A stretch of 64,000 nucleotides of DNA. Origin: Acidulodesulfobacterium sp021802425 (lineage in GTDB: Bacteria; SZUA-79; Acidulodesulfobacterales; Acidulodesulfobacteraceae). Each line of letters begins with the position of its first letter. Position 1 is the stretch's first letter. The notes under the pieces are model-generated. The model searched no databases. It was not told the origin of the DNA and was given only the letters and a program-made list of their open reading frames with translations. Positions 53,616 through 61,832 of the stretch are shown one piece after another. The position numbers and the translations under genes are program-made. The stretch lies in assembly GCA_021802425.1 (NCBI GenBank), contig JAJZXJ010000005.1, forward strand, positions 1-64,000, read 5' to 3'.

Positions 53616-54759
53616 AATTGTCTCGCTGTTTTTTCTTTTTTATGATATGTATCGCCGATTTTTTTAAAGAGATATTGACTATTTTTCCCTCAAAAAGGTT
53701 CATAACCTCATAAGCATGAAAGGGTATTAAAATCTTAAACATGGAATTATTTTCCGAGCTAATCAGTATTTCCATCATTCGCGATGTAAAAACGGATGAA
53801 ATAATCCTTCCCGAAAAGTGATTCTCCTTTACCGGTTTCGAAGTTTGCCTGTCATCTCTCAATATTATTATTTCTTCAGGTCTTATTACAAAAAAAACCT
53901 GCTCGTTTATTTCGAAATCTCCCTGAAAATCCGTCTCGATATAACTATTTCCTTGTTTTCCGTTTAAAAGTTTAATTCTAATTAAATTATTTTTTTCGTC
54001 TATTTCCGATATGATGCCCTCAAATATATTTTCCGTCCCCAGAAGGAAAGCTGCGTCCATAGAGGATGGTTTTTTCAAAACATCCTTAGGTTTTCCCGAA
54101 TCCTGAATTTTTCCGCTATTTAAAATAAACATTTTATCTGACAGATTTAAAACATCTTCTATGTCATGTGTTACAAGCAGCATAGAAATTTTAAGTTCAT
54201 TGTTTATGTCCTTAATTAGTTTTCTAACCTTGGTTTTTGAAATAATGTCAAGGTTCGAAAACGGTTCATCCATAAGTATAATTTCCGGGTTCACGATTAA
54301 CGCTCTTGCTAAAGACACCCTTTGAGCCTGCCCCATGCTTATTTCATTCGGGTATCTTTTTTCAAGGCCCCTAATTCCAAGTAATTCCATTATTTCTTTT
54401 GCAGATTTCAATATATTCCTGTTATTGTTTATATGCCTTTTTTTATTAGAGCTTAATTTTGAGCCGAAGGCTATATTTTCAAATACATTCATGTGCGGGA
54501 ATAAGAGTGGTTCATCCATTACGAGGACGGCGTGTCTTTCATAAGGCTCAAGGCTGTTTATGCTTTTCCCGTTAAGCATGATATCGCCGTTATCGTGCTT
54601 TATAATTCCGCAAATTATCTTTAAAAGCGTGCTTTTACCCTCGCCGGAATAGCCGAAAATAGAGGAGATTTCCCCGCTTTCTATATCTAAATTTATGCCG
54701 GTTAAGACCTTTTTACCCGAAAAACTTTTATAAATGTTTTTAATTTCTAATAGTTTCAT
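53608..54759 (-). CDS. modC: Molybdate/tungstate ABC transporter ATPase
   Basis: 383 residues from ATG at 54759, giving MKLLEIKNIYKSFSGKKVL. The open frame reaches 54822, but the extra 21 residues are not ABC-like and would overlap modB. Walker A GYSGEGKSTLLK, signature ISMGQAQRVSLARAL (SMGQ in place of SGGQ), and Walker B IILMDEPFSNLD are present. The C-terminal third (about 240-383) is a TOBE/MOP-type beta domain. It follows modB by 16 nt and lacks its own ribosome site, so translation is probably coupled. Confidence 0.88.
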   Translation of the reverse strand: MKLLEIKNIYKSFSGKKVLTGINLDIESGEISSIFGYSGEGKSTLLKIICGIIKHDNGDIMLNGKSINSLEPYERHAVLVMDEPLLFPHMNVFENIAFGSKLSSNKKRHINNNRNILKSAKEIMELLGIRGLEKRYPNEISMGQAQRVSLARALIVNPEIILMDEPFSNLDIISKTKVRKLIKDINNELKISMLLVTHDIEDVLNLSDKMFILNSGKIQDSGKPKDVLKKPSSMDAAFLLGTENIFEGIISEIDEKNNLIRIKLLNGKQGNSYIETDFQGDFEINEQVFFVIRPEEIIILRDDRQTSKPVKENHFSGRIISSVFTSRMMEILISSENNSMFKILIPFHAYEVMNLFEGKIVNISLKKSAIHIIKKKKQRDNFI

Positions 54760-54775
54760 TTTTAGGCAGGAAAGA

Positions 54776-55579
54776 TTAATTGTTTGTCCTTGTTTTGTAA
54801 TTAAAGTATTTAAAAATTCCAAGAGAAAACATGGATATTAGCATTAAAATGCTGGCGATGGCAATGGCGGCAGGGTAATTGCCGTAGCCGGTTTTGACGA
54901 AAACTTCTATAGGGGCGGTTTCCGTTACATTTGGAATAACGCCGGAAACCATCTGCGTTGCGGCATACTCGCCCATCGATCTTGACCAGCTCATCGCAAG
55001 TCCCGCCAGAATGCCGTTATATGAAAGCGGTAAAATGATTTTAAATAAAGAGTCGAAGGATGATGCCCCTATGGTTTTAGCCGAATCCAGCATTTTTCTG
55101 TCTATAGAATCAAAAGAGGTCTTTGCTATATTTACGAAAAACGGAAAGGATATAATTAATTGAACCAATATAATTCCCTGAGGGGTAAATACGAATTTTA
55201 TTCCCCTGCCCATAAAAAACTTGCCTATCGGATTTAACGAACCCATGGTAATTAGAACGGCAAAACCTATTACAAGCGGCGATGTCGTGAGCGGAAGAGT
55301 GGAGATTAAATCAAGTATAAACGATATTTTGCTTCTCTTAAACGACAATATATAAGCAAGAGGGATGCCGACTATTAAGTTTATTAAAATAACGATAAAA
55401 GATATTTTAAAACTTAAAAAGATGGAGTTCCAAAGCCGGATGTCCTTTAATTCTTTTATAAAAAGATTAAGCGATGTTTGAAAAAAGATGCCCGAAAGGA
55501 GTAGCGCCAGCGCAATAAAAAATGAAAACGAGATAATGTAAACAAGTATGTCGAATATTTTATTTTTATTAAAATTCAT
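54776..55579 (-). CDS. modB: Molybdate/tungstate ABC transporter permease
   Basis: 267 residues with about six membrane helices. The BPD transport motif is seen as AKTIGASSFDSLFKIILPLSYNGI (EAA-type loop: AKTIGASSFDSLF, then ILPLS). SRSMGEYAATQMVSG near the C-terminal half is typical of ModB/CysT-type permeases. Together with modC and the binding protein it imports the oxyanion. A hairpin (55644-55672) lies in the gap from modA. Tungstate or even sulfate specificity cannot be excluded on this protein alone. Confidence 0.9.
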   Translation of the reverse strand: MNFNKNKIFDILVYIISFSFFIALALLLSGIFFQTSLNLFIKELKDIRLWNSIFLSFKISFIVILINLIVGIPLAYILSFKRSKISFILDLISTLPLTTSPLVIGFAVLITMGSLNPIGKFFMGRGIKFVFTPQGIILVQLIISFPFFVNIAKTSFDSIDRKMLDSAKTIGASSFDSLFKIILPLSYNGILAGLAMSWSRSMGEYAATQMVSGVIPNVTETAPIEVFVKTGYGNYPAAIAIASILMLISMFSLGIFKYFNYKTRTNN

Positions 55580-55643
55580 TTCATTTTCTTACAGGTTTAT
55601 TTAAACAGAAGCAGTCCGATTTTAATTTAATTTTATTTTATAT

Positions 55644-55672
55644 TATTATTGATTTTATTTAAATCAATAATA
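55644..55672 (-). repeat. Intercistronic hairpin between modA and modB
   Basis: 12-bp AT-rich perfect stem (55644-55655 with 55661-55672) and 5-nt loop in the 146-nt gap. It could protect the modA mRNA or partly terminate, giving more binding protein than permease. No strong T run follows on the minus strand. Confidence 0.5.
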
Positions 55673-55726
55673 TCCCGCGTCCCGTCCTCCGGCGGAAACA
55701 TGGAAAAAATGTAATAATGCCAAAAA

Positions 55727-56557
55727 TTATTTTACAGGAGAAAATCCCCGGTGTCTTAATATCTTTTTTCCTTTTTTTGAAAAAAGAAGTTTTACGAAGT
55801 CTTCATCGAGAGCCTTATATTTTGACTGATTTAAAATCCCGGCCGTAAATTTTGCGTGAGTATTGTATTTTTTGGGTATCTTGATAATATTAATCTTAGC
55901 CCCGCTTCTTTTAAGCTCAAGAAGCTGCGATGCGTAGAGAATACCCAGGTCTGTGTCTCCGTTTTCAAGGATCGGCATAACTAATGCGGCGTCAAGCAGA
56001 TGATTGGCGTGGCTTGTAATCTTTCCAAAAGCGCCGGGGATGTTTTTGTCTATTATTTTAAACATCTTCCATGTATAATCGCCGGCGGGGTCGGAATGCG
56101 GACTGGATGTCGCAAGCGTAACATTGGAATCCATTAGTTTTTGTATTAAATTGGATTTTGTAATATGAGCAGGATTGTTATAAGGCGTGGCGGCTGCTAA
56201 GTAATCGTATGCAAAAACCCTGTAAGAATTTAAAAACCCTTTTCTTTTAAGCTGCCTTTGAAATTTTCCGTTTGCCGATAAAAAGATATCGCACGGCGCT
56301 CCTTCTTCGATATCGCCCTTAAGGACGCCTGCGCCCAGAAAATCGTAATCTATTTTAACGCCGGGGTGTTCTTTTTTAAAAATATTGCCTATTTCCGTAA
56401 TCGGCTTCGGAAGGGCATCGGCTGCCATTATCCTAAGGGTAACGGCATTTGCGGCGGTAATATTAAATGTCGTAAAACTTACAAAACTTACAGACAATAG
56501 CGCTAAAAATAATGATAAATATTCAAACTTTAAAATGGATTTAATTTGATTTTGCAT
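55727..56557 (-). CDS. modA: Periplasmic molybdate/tungstate-binding protein
   Basis: 276 residues. Signal peptide about 1-38 (ending TAANA). The mature protein is a ModA-type binding fold: LRIMAADALPKPITEIGNIF, DYDFLGAGVLKGDIEEGAPCDIFLSA, a hinge phrase SSPHSDPAGDYTWKMF and GILYASQLLELKRSGAKI. Ser and other oxyanion ligands are plausible in the first strands. GGAGTTCAAGC before the ATG supports the start. The DPAGDYTW phrase also occurs in WtpA-type tungstate binders, so the metal is uncertain. The gene has a ModE-like box upstream. Confidence 0.88.
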   Translation of the reverse strand: MQNQIKSILKFEYLSLFLALLSVSFVSFTTFNITAANAVTLRIMAADALPKPITEIGNIFKKEHPGVKIDYDFLGAGVLKGDIEEGAPCDIFLSANGKFQRQLKRKGFLNSYRVFAYDYLAAATPYNNPAHITKSNLIQKLMDSNVTLATSSPHSDPAGDYTWKMFKIIDKNIPGAFGKITSHANHLLDAALVMPILENGDTDLGILYASQLLELKRSGAKINIIKIPKKYNTHAKFTAGILNQSKYKALDEDFVKLLFSKKGKKILRHRGFSPVK

Positions 56558-56681
56558 GCTTGAACTCCATTAATTAGTTATTTATTTACTTATTTTACTT
56601 GTTGCAGGCTTGTTTTATAAGGATGTTTATTCATTTATCGATGTTTGCCCTATTGTTTTTACGGCATATTTATTAATATGT

Positions 56682-56703
56682 GTTATATCCATAATGATAT
56701 AAC
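56682..56703. promoter_or_regulatory. ModE-like operator of modABC
   Basis: GTTATATC-CATAAT-GATATAAC, perfect 8-bp arms with a 6-nt spacer. It closely resembles the ModE box pattern TATAT...ATATA flanked by CG (here ...GATATAACG). It covers the -10 hexamer of the modA promoter, so a bound repressor would block transcription. No modE gene is in the window. Confidence 0.78.
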
Positions 56704-56722
56704 GATAATAATCTTTTGTCAA
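56694..56722 (-). promoter_or_regulatory. Sigma70 promoter of modABC
   Basis: On the minus strand TTGACA (56717-56722, perfect) is followed after 17 nt by TATCAT (56694-56699, one mismatch). The -10 lies inside the ModE-like palindrome. Confidence 0.8.
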
Positions 56723-56798
56723 TGGGAATTATCTATATAAGATATTTTTTAATAGCAACTGTTTTTTTAATAGTTTAATAAATTTATATTATTGATTG

Positions 56799-56840
56799 TT
56801 AAAATGAAAAAGGCGCCGTACGGCGCCTTTTTCATTTTAA
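56799..56840 (-). terminator. 42-bp perfect palindromic terminator
   Basis: The sequence centred on GGCGCCGTACGGCGCC is a perfect palindrome from 56799 to 56840. A GC-rich core is flanked by A and T runs on both sides. It lies 34 nt past the TraT-like gene stop and is symmetric, so it can terminate transcription in either direction. Confidence 0.92.
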
Positions 56841-56874
56841 GGTTTTAAATAGCCAATTAATTATTTATAATTAT

Positions 56875-57696
56875 TTATGGCAATAAATTAGCTATCGAAT
56901 GAGCCATCTGCTGTTTTAATAAAGGTTCGGCAGATGCAAATTCCAGATTCATTGCCGATGCCTGAGATACGATTCTATCCCTGTATATAGCCCAGTTTTT
57001 AACGCCTGCATTATAAGTCGTGATGGTACTTGCCGTTCCCTGACCCGCGGCGGTGGAGTTCGTGGTGTAAGTCCCCGCTTGTCTCTGTTCAAGCTGAATA
57101 TCCACAATCATCATATAGTTTTTGTTTTGAAACATCGAGCCTATAATACCGCCCGCCAATGCGCCCAATGCTCCGCCGGCTACCATCGAAGTTCCGGAGT
57201 TATATCTTGAGCCTATAAAAGCGCCGCCGAAACCTCCCGCTAAAGCGCCGGCCACTGTATAGTTATGGGATTCTTTACCGATGTAAAGAACATTAGACAT
57301 AAGCATAAAATTGGCTTCCTGAGGATTATTCGTTATGCGGTAACCTTCGCCGATCAAGGCTGAAATAAGTTCGTTTCTAAAATTAAGTCCCGTAGCAGTA
57401 GAAGTGTTTCTTACACTTACATATACGACTTTTTTTTGCGGCGCAACAGGCTGCAGAAATATGCTTGAGCTCATCTTAGTGCTTAATGCAACATTGCCGG
57501 AAGACAGCCCGCTTGCACTGGTTGTCGGTCCCGCGGTTGTGGCGCATCCCGAAAAGGCAAGAACAGGCAGAAGAAGAAGCATTGCAAGGGTTGCTAATGC
57601 CCTGTTCGATTTTTGAAACAAAAACGAAGTTTTTATATGCAAAAGCATGTCTTTTGCGGATAATTTAGTCAAATATCCGACTTTTAACGATTTCAT
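56875..57696 (-). CDS. TraT-like outer-membrane lipoprotein
   Basis: 273 residues. A hydrophobic segment and lipobox AFSGC (Cys51) mark a lipoprotein; the pre-Cys region is long for a signal peptide, but the start at 57696 has GGAGG upstream. Matches to TraT are strong by eye: VYVSVRNTSTATGLNF, YRITNNPQEANFMLMSNVLYIG, and the Gly/Ala-rich AGALAGGFGGAFIGSRYNSG. On F-type plasmids TraT blocks redundant conjugation and complement; chromosomal homologues are of uncertain role. It has its own palindromic terminator. Confidence 0.9.
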   Translation of the reverse strand: MKSLKVGYLTKLSAKDMLLHIKTSFLFQKSNRALATLAMLLLLPVLAFSGCATTAGPTTSASGLSSGNVALSTKMSSSIFLQPVAPQKKVVYVSVRNTSTATGLNFRNELISALIGEGYRITNNPQEANFMLMSNVLYIGKESHNYTVAGALAGGFGGAFIGSRYNSGTSMVAGGALGALAGGIIGSMFQNKNYMMIVDIQLEQRQAGTYTTNSTAAGQGTASTITTYNAGVKNWAIYRDRIVSQASAMNLEFASAEPLLKQQMAHSIANLLP

Positions 57697-57805
57697 TTTG
57701 TTTTTCCTCCATAAATAAAAATTTTAAACGGTCTCTTTCAAGCTTTCTTATATTGATATTATAATATATTTTTTAAAATAAATTAATTTATTTTTATGTT
57801 TTTAC

Positions 57806-58840
57806 TTATCTGAGATATTTATTAATATTTTCATTTTGGTTTATCAATGTCTTAGCAAATATTGTTTTTCCTGATTTTGTGGACATGTAATATAAATATC
57901 GTGTTTTAGCGGGGTCCATGGCTGCTTTAATTGCCCTGATGTTCGGGTTTGCAATGGGCGTGGGCGGAAGGCCGTAATTTAGATATGTATTATACGGGGA
58001 CTTTATTTTTAAATAAGACAGGTTCATGTTAAAGTCGATTTTAAATTTATCCTCCTTTTTATACTTTTTATAACTTAATAAATTTTTACCGTATATGGAG
58101 GTTGAATCGATACCCAACGGCATATTTATCTTAAGCCTGTTGTGTATAACCGATGAGATTAATCTCATGCCGTTTTTATAATTTCCATCCGCCTCTTTGA
58201 TAATCATGGAAGCTATTATCAAATCATCGTAATTAATTTTTAGATTTTTTGTTTTTAAATTAAATTCGTTTAACATTTCTTTAATTATATTTTGCGGGTT
58301 TGAATGAATTTTAAAAATATATGTATCGGGATATAAAAATCCTTCAGCCGATTTTTCGTCTATTTTAAGGCTTAAAAGAAATCTTTCGTCAAAGCACTCC
58401 TTTAAAAACTGTTTTCGGCCGGTAATTTTCTTTTTTGCCAGAATTTCGGCTATTTGAAAAATATTTAAGCCGGGCGGAATGGTTACCTTAGCCGATGCCA
58501 CATCGCCGTTCACAAATTTGTGGTAAATGGAAGCGGGGGACTCGCTTGCGGATACATAATAAGTTCCGGCCTCGATATATCTTGAATAGCCGCTGATAAA
58601 GCCCATAAAATAAAACAGATATGGGTTATTTATCAGTTTTTTATCGTAAAGTTTATATGTTATCTCCTTTAAGGAATTTCCGCGGGTAATCGTAATAAGT
58701 TCGGGCTTTTTATAGCGATATGACTGCGGAAGGAACGCATATGATACAATGAAAGCAATAATGGTTAAGGGAATAATAAATTCTAATATTAACGCAATCT
58801 TTTTAAATCGTTTATAGGCAGGATAGTTAAAATAGCACAT
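57806..58840 (-). CDS. mltG: Endolytic peptidoglycan transglycosylase MltG
   Basis: 344 residues. One N-terminal membrane helix (about 14-35), a LysM-like subdomain (about 45-115), then the catalytic YceG region. The catalytic Glu lies in ASMIIKEADGNYKNGMRLISSVIHNRL-type segment (IIKEADGNYK, about 213-222), followed by MPLGIDSTSIYG and the conserved NYGLPPTPIANPNIRAI. MltG cleaves nascent glycan strands to set their length. It is 168 nt downstream of ruvX. Confidence 0.92.
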   Translation of the reverse strand: MCYFNYPAYKRFKKIALILEFIIPLTIIAFIVSYAFLPQSYRYKKPELITITRGNSLKEITYKLYDKKLINNPYLFYFMGFISGYSRYIEAGTYYVSASESPASIYHKFVNGDVASAKVTIPPGLNIFQIAEILAKKKITGRKQFLKECFDERFLLSLKIDEKSAEGFLYPDTYIFKIHSNPQNIIKEMLNEFNLKTKNLKINYDDLIIASMIIKEADGNYKNGMRLISSVIHNRLKINMPLGIDSTSIYGKNLLSYKKYKKEDKFKIDFNMNLSYLKIKSPYNTYLNYGLPPTPIANPNIRAIKAAMDPAKTRYLYYMSTKSGKTIFAKTLINQNENINKYLR

Positions 58841-59008
58841 TCAATGAATTTGTTGATTTTTTAAATTATTTTAATCTATGTTTTTTTATGTTTCGGAAAT
58901 TCGTCATATATATTTTATTAATTATATTTATTAATATTATTAACATATTGTAAATTATATAAAATTATATAAATTTAAGTAAATAAAAACTTTTAGAGTT
59001 GCAATTAA

Positions 59009-59467
59009 TTATAAATTTTTATCGTTTTTTTTGTTTTTATCGAGATAGGATTGCAATATAAAAGTGGAAGCCACGGAATCCACAATTTCTTTTCTTTTCT
59101 TTCTTTTAACATTTTGGCTGATCAGGCTTTTTTGAGCCTGAACCGTTGAAAATCTTTCGTCATAAATTACAATAGGGATTGGGTTTTTGGTTTTGCCGGA
59201 GTCTTGGGAGCGTGCGAGTTCCTTAACGAATTCATTTATTTTTAACGACAAATCGGTTTGTTTTCCCTTAAGGCCCAACGGCATCCCGATTACGATTAAG
59301 CCGATATTTTCGTTAAAAATAATCTCTTCTAATTCGGCGATTATTTCTTTTAATGAAGTGTTAGGAATATATTTGAACGGAAATGCAATTGTTTGAGTGT
59401 CATCGCTTAAAGAAAGTCCAATCCGCTTTAAGCCGTAATCGATGCCAAGGGCTTTTCTATTTGACAT
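59009..59467 (-). CDS. ruvX: RuvX/YqgF-family Holliday junction resolvase-like nuclease
   Basis: 152 residues from ATG at 59467, which has AAGG 6 nt before it; an upstream in-frame TTG at 59482 is less likely. RNase H-fold motifs: ALGIDYGLKRIGLSLSD, LIVIGMPLGLKGKQTD and YDERFSTVQAQKSL. Members process 16S rRNA 5' ends or resolve junctions. The start overlaps the 3' end of bioB by 11 nt. mltG follows, an order found in many bacteria. Confidence 0.92.
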   Translation of the reverse strand: MSNRKALGIDYGLKRIGLSLSDDTQTIAFPFKYIPNTSLKEIIAELEEIIFNENIGLIVIGMPLGLKGKQTDLSLKINEFVKELARSQDSGKTKNPIPIVIYDERFSTVQAQKSLISQNVKRKKRKEIVDSVASTFILQSYLDKNKKNDKNL

Positions 59468-60455
59468 ACTCCGCCTTTTCAAGCCCTAGATCATTTATTA
59501 ATTCTATGTCAAGGGAGGGATTTCTTCCCGAGGTAAGCAGATAATTTCCTAAAAGCAGTCCATTTGCACCCGCCATGAGGGCAAGAGGCTGTAATTGGCG
59601 AAGATTATGTTCCCTGCCCCCCTGCGCAAGGATGTTTTTTAGTGGGTTTACAAATCTGAACATTGCGAGAGTTTTAAGGCATTCCATCGGGGTAAGCTCT
59701 TCCGCATTTTCGAGAGGGGTACCCTGAATCGGATTTAAAAAATTAACGGGAATATTATCTACATCAAGATTTTTTATCTCTTTTGCCATCCTTATCCTGT
59801 CAAGCCTTGACTCGCCCATTCCGATTATGACGCCGGAGCATATCTTAAGCCCGGCTTTTTTTGCGGATTTAATAGTCTCGATATTGTCCTTAAAAGAATG
59901 AGTGGAACAGATTTTTGGGAAAAAGTCGCTGCTGGTTTCGATATTATGATGAAATACTTCAAGGCCGTAGTCCTTCAATAATAATAGATGTTCGTATTTC
60001 ATAAGCCCTAAAGATGCGCAGGGAGTAATGCCGACCTCTTCTTTAATCCGTTTAACGGCATTGGCAATGATACTAAGTTCATTTTCATTATTTATAGAGG
60101 TTCCGCTTGTTACGATAGAAAATTCATTTGCGCCGTTATTTTTGGCAATTTTTGCGGCTTCCACAATCTCGGATTCGGTGGCAAGGCTGTTTATTTTTGT
60201 TTTTTTGTTCTTCCGAACCAATGAAGATTGGCCGCAAAATGCGCAGTCTTCCGAACATACCCCTGTTTTTGCGCTAATAATCGAACAAAAATTAACCTTT
60301 TTCCCCGCATATTTTTCTTTAAGTTCAAGCGCTAAAGAAAAAAGTTCCATAAGGGTTGAACCCGATGCCTCATAGATGGACAAAAGCATATCGTCAGGCA
60401 GTTCTATACCATTATCGATTAAGTTTTTTATTTGAAAAATGGGTGAAAAAGACAT
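59457..60455 (-). CDS. bioB: Biotin synthase
   Basis: 332 residues. Radical-SAM enzyme that inserts sulfur into dethiobiotin. The 4Fe-4S motif CxxxCxxC is seen in KTGVCSEDCAFCGQSS (about 67-74). The substrate-site phrase VFHHNIETSSDFF and the C-terminal GREHNLRQLQPLALMAGAN, with the Arg that binds the 2Fe-2S cluster, are intact. No other biotin gene is in the window. It overlaps ruvX and lies 20 nt downstream of the CbpM-like gene. Confidence 0.96.
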   Translation of the reverse strand: MSFSPIFQIKNLIDNGIELPDDMLLSIYEASGSTLMELFSLALELKEKYAGKKVNFCSIISAKTGVCSEDCAFCGQSSLVRKNKKTKINSLATESEIVEAAKIAKNNGANEFSIVTSGTSINNENELSIIANAVKRIKEEVGITPCASLGLMKYEHLLLLKDYGLEVFHHNIETSSDFFPKICSTHSFKDNIETIKSAKKAGLKICSGVIIGMGESRLDRIRMAKEIKNLDVDNIPVNFLNPIQGTPLENAEELTPMECLKTLAMFRFVNPLKNILAQGGREHNLRQLQPLALMAGANGLLLGNYLLTSGRNPSLDIELINDLGLEKAEYVK

Positions 60456-60475
60456 ATCTTTAGATTAAATAAATA

Positions 60476-60832
60476 TTAAATATTTTCGTCATTATCAGTA
60501 TTTTTAAAAATACCTGTTTTTTCAAGTATAAAAATAAGCTCGTCAATGCTCTTGGACTTATCTATCGATTCGAATATAGTTTTAATTTTAGTCTGATAAT
60601 CTATTATTTTCCTTCTTAGATTGAGTATTACGGATATACCCTCGTCGTTAACCCCGAGGTCGTTTTGAATCCCGGAAATGAGTCTGAGCGTTTCGGCTGT
60701 TTCGCTGTCTATAAAAAATTCGTCTTCCTGTTTTTTAACGGAGATCGAACCTTCGTAAACGAAAAACATCGCAGACTCTTTATTTAAATTAATTTCATCG
60801 CAAAAGCTTGTCAGGCTAATAAAATAATCCAT
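60476..60832 (-). CDS. CbpM-like chaperone modulator (MerR-type)
   Basis: 118 residues. Small helical protein. The segment ETAETLRLISGIQNDLGVNDEGISVILNLRRKI is typical of CbpM/MerR-like modulators (shown here as LRLISGIQNDLGVNDEGI, then SVILNLRRKI). CbpM binds the J domain of CbpA and inhibits it. The gene lies 31 nt downstream of the CbpA-like gene, the expected partner position. The C-terminal region is a coiled-coil helix. Confidence 0.8.
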   Translation of the reverse strand: MDYFISLTSFCDEINLNKESAMFFVYEGSISVKKQEDEFFIDSETAETLRLISGIQNDLGVNDEGISVILNLRRKIIDYQTKIKTIFESIDKSKSIDELIFILEKTGIFKNTDNDENI

Positions 60833-60863
60833 AATTAATAAATTAATATACGATTAAACCTTT

Positions 60864-61763
60864 TTAAATTCCCTCTTTCGAAAGCTCCGTAAATATTTTT
60901 TTTATTTTTTCGGAAATATTCGAAGGAACCTCTATCTGTATTGTAACTATTAAATCGCCGGATTTTTTTGTCGAAATATCCGCTGCGCCCTTTTTGGGAA
61001 CACGGAACTTTGCTCCGTTTTGAGTTCCGGCGGGGATTGTCAGCATAATCTTTCCGTCAATAGTGGAAACTTCCACCTTTGCCCCGAGGACAGCCTCGGT
61101 TAATTTTATTTTTTTGTTGACATAGATGTCGTTTCCTTTTCTTTCGAAGATGTTGTCGTTTAAAACGGCAATTTCGATATAAAGGTCGCCGCTCGGACCG
61201 CCGTTTAAACCGGGGGAACCCTTTCCCGAAACCTTTATTCTTCCGCCGTTTGAAATCCCTGCAGGTATTTTTACCTTTATTTTCTCACCGTTGATATTAA
61301 TTATCCTTTCGGTTCCCTTAACGCTTTCTATAACGGATATTTCGAGTGCGGCGCTCAAGTCGTTTCCCTTAACAGGTCCCTGTTTTTTTCCGGATCTGCT
61401 AAAAAGGTCGGAGAATATATCTTCGAAATTAAAACCTGCCCCGCCGGTATTAAAATTGAATCCGGAAGGGCCGCCGCCGGTATAATCGTAGTAGTATTCC
61501 CCTTGCGATGGACCGCCGCCCGCTCCGGCATTTTTAAAGTTAAAATAATTAGAACCTAATTCATCATACTCTTTGCGTTTTTTTTCATCCTTAAGGACAT
61601 CATAAGCTTCCTGTAATTCCTTGAATTTTGATTCCGCAGTTTTATCGTTAGGATTTACATCGGGATGATATTTCCTTGCCAATTTTCTGTAAGCCTTTTT
61701 TATATTATCCGAAGAAGCGGTTTTATCTACCCCGAGTATTTTATAATAGTCTTTGTATTCCAT
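60864..61763 (-). CDS. CbpA-type DnaJ (Hsp40) co-chaperone
   Basis: 299 residues. N-terminal J domain (about 3-67) with the HPD motif in ARKYHPDVNPND, then a Gly/Phe-rich linker (about 75-125) and the two C-terminal substrate-binding beta domains (about 130-295). The Cys-rich zinc finger of DnaJ is absent, so this is a class B, CbpA-like protein. It stimulates Hsp70 ATPase activity. The CbpM-like gene downstream supports the call. No dnaK is in the window. Confidence 0.93.
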   Translation of the reverse strand: MEYKDYYKILGVDKTASSDNIKKAYRKLARKYHPDVNPNDKTAESKFKELQEAYDVLKDEKKRKEYDELGSNYFNFKNAGAGGGPSQGEYYYDYTGGGPSGFNFNTGGAGFNFEDIFSDLFSRSGKKQGPVKGNDLSAALEISVIESVKGTERIININGEKIKVKIPAGISNGGRIKVSGKGSPGLNGGPSGDLYIEIAVLNDNIFERKGNDIYVNKKIKLTEAVLGAKVEVSTIDGKIMLTIPAGTQNGAKFRVPKKGAADISTKKSGDLIVTIQIEVPSNISEKIKKIFTELSKEGI

Positions 61764-61832
61764 ATTTATATATTTATATCAAAAATTGTAGAAAATTTCA
61801 ATATGTGATTACTGTTGTCATTCCTGTTGAAA

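Larger units (their letters stand above)
56558..56798. other. modA leader and promoter region
   Basis: Gene-free spacer that, with the palindromic terminator at 56799-56840, separates modA from the TraT gene (317 nt in all). It contains the modA promoter and ModE-like box (56682-56722) and about 130 nt of untranslated leader (56558-56687) with no strong fold noticed by eye. Nothing else is recognised. Confidence 0.6.

Noticed and set aside
54760..54822. Longer modC start
   Set aside because: Extra 21 residues are not ABC-like and overlap modB by 47 nt; MKLLEIKNIYKSF is the usual beginning.
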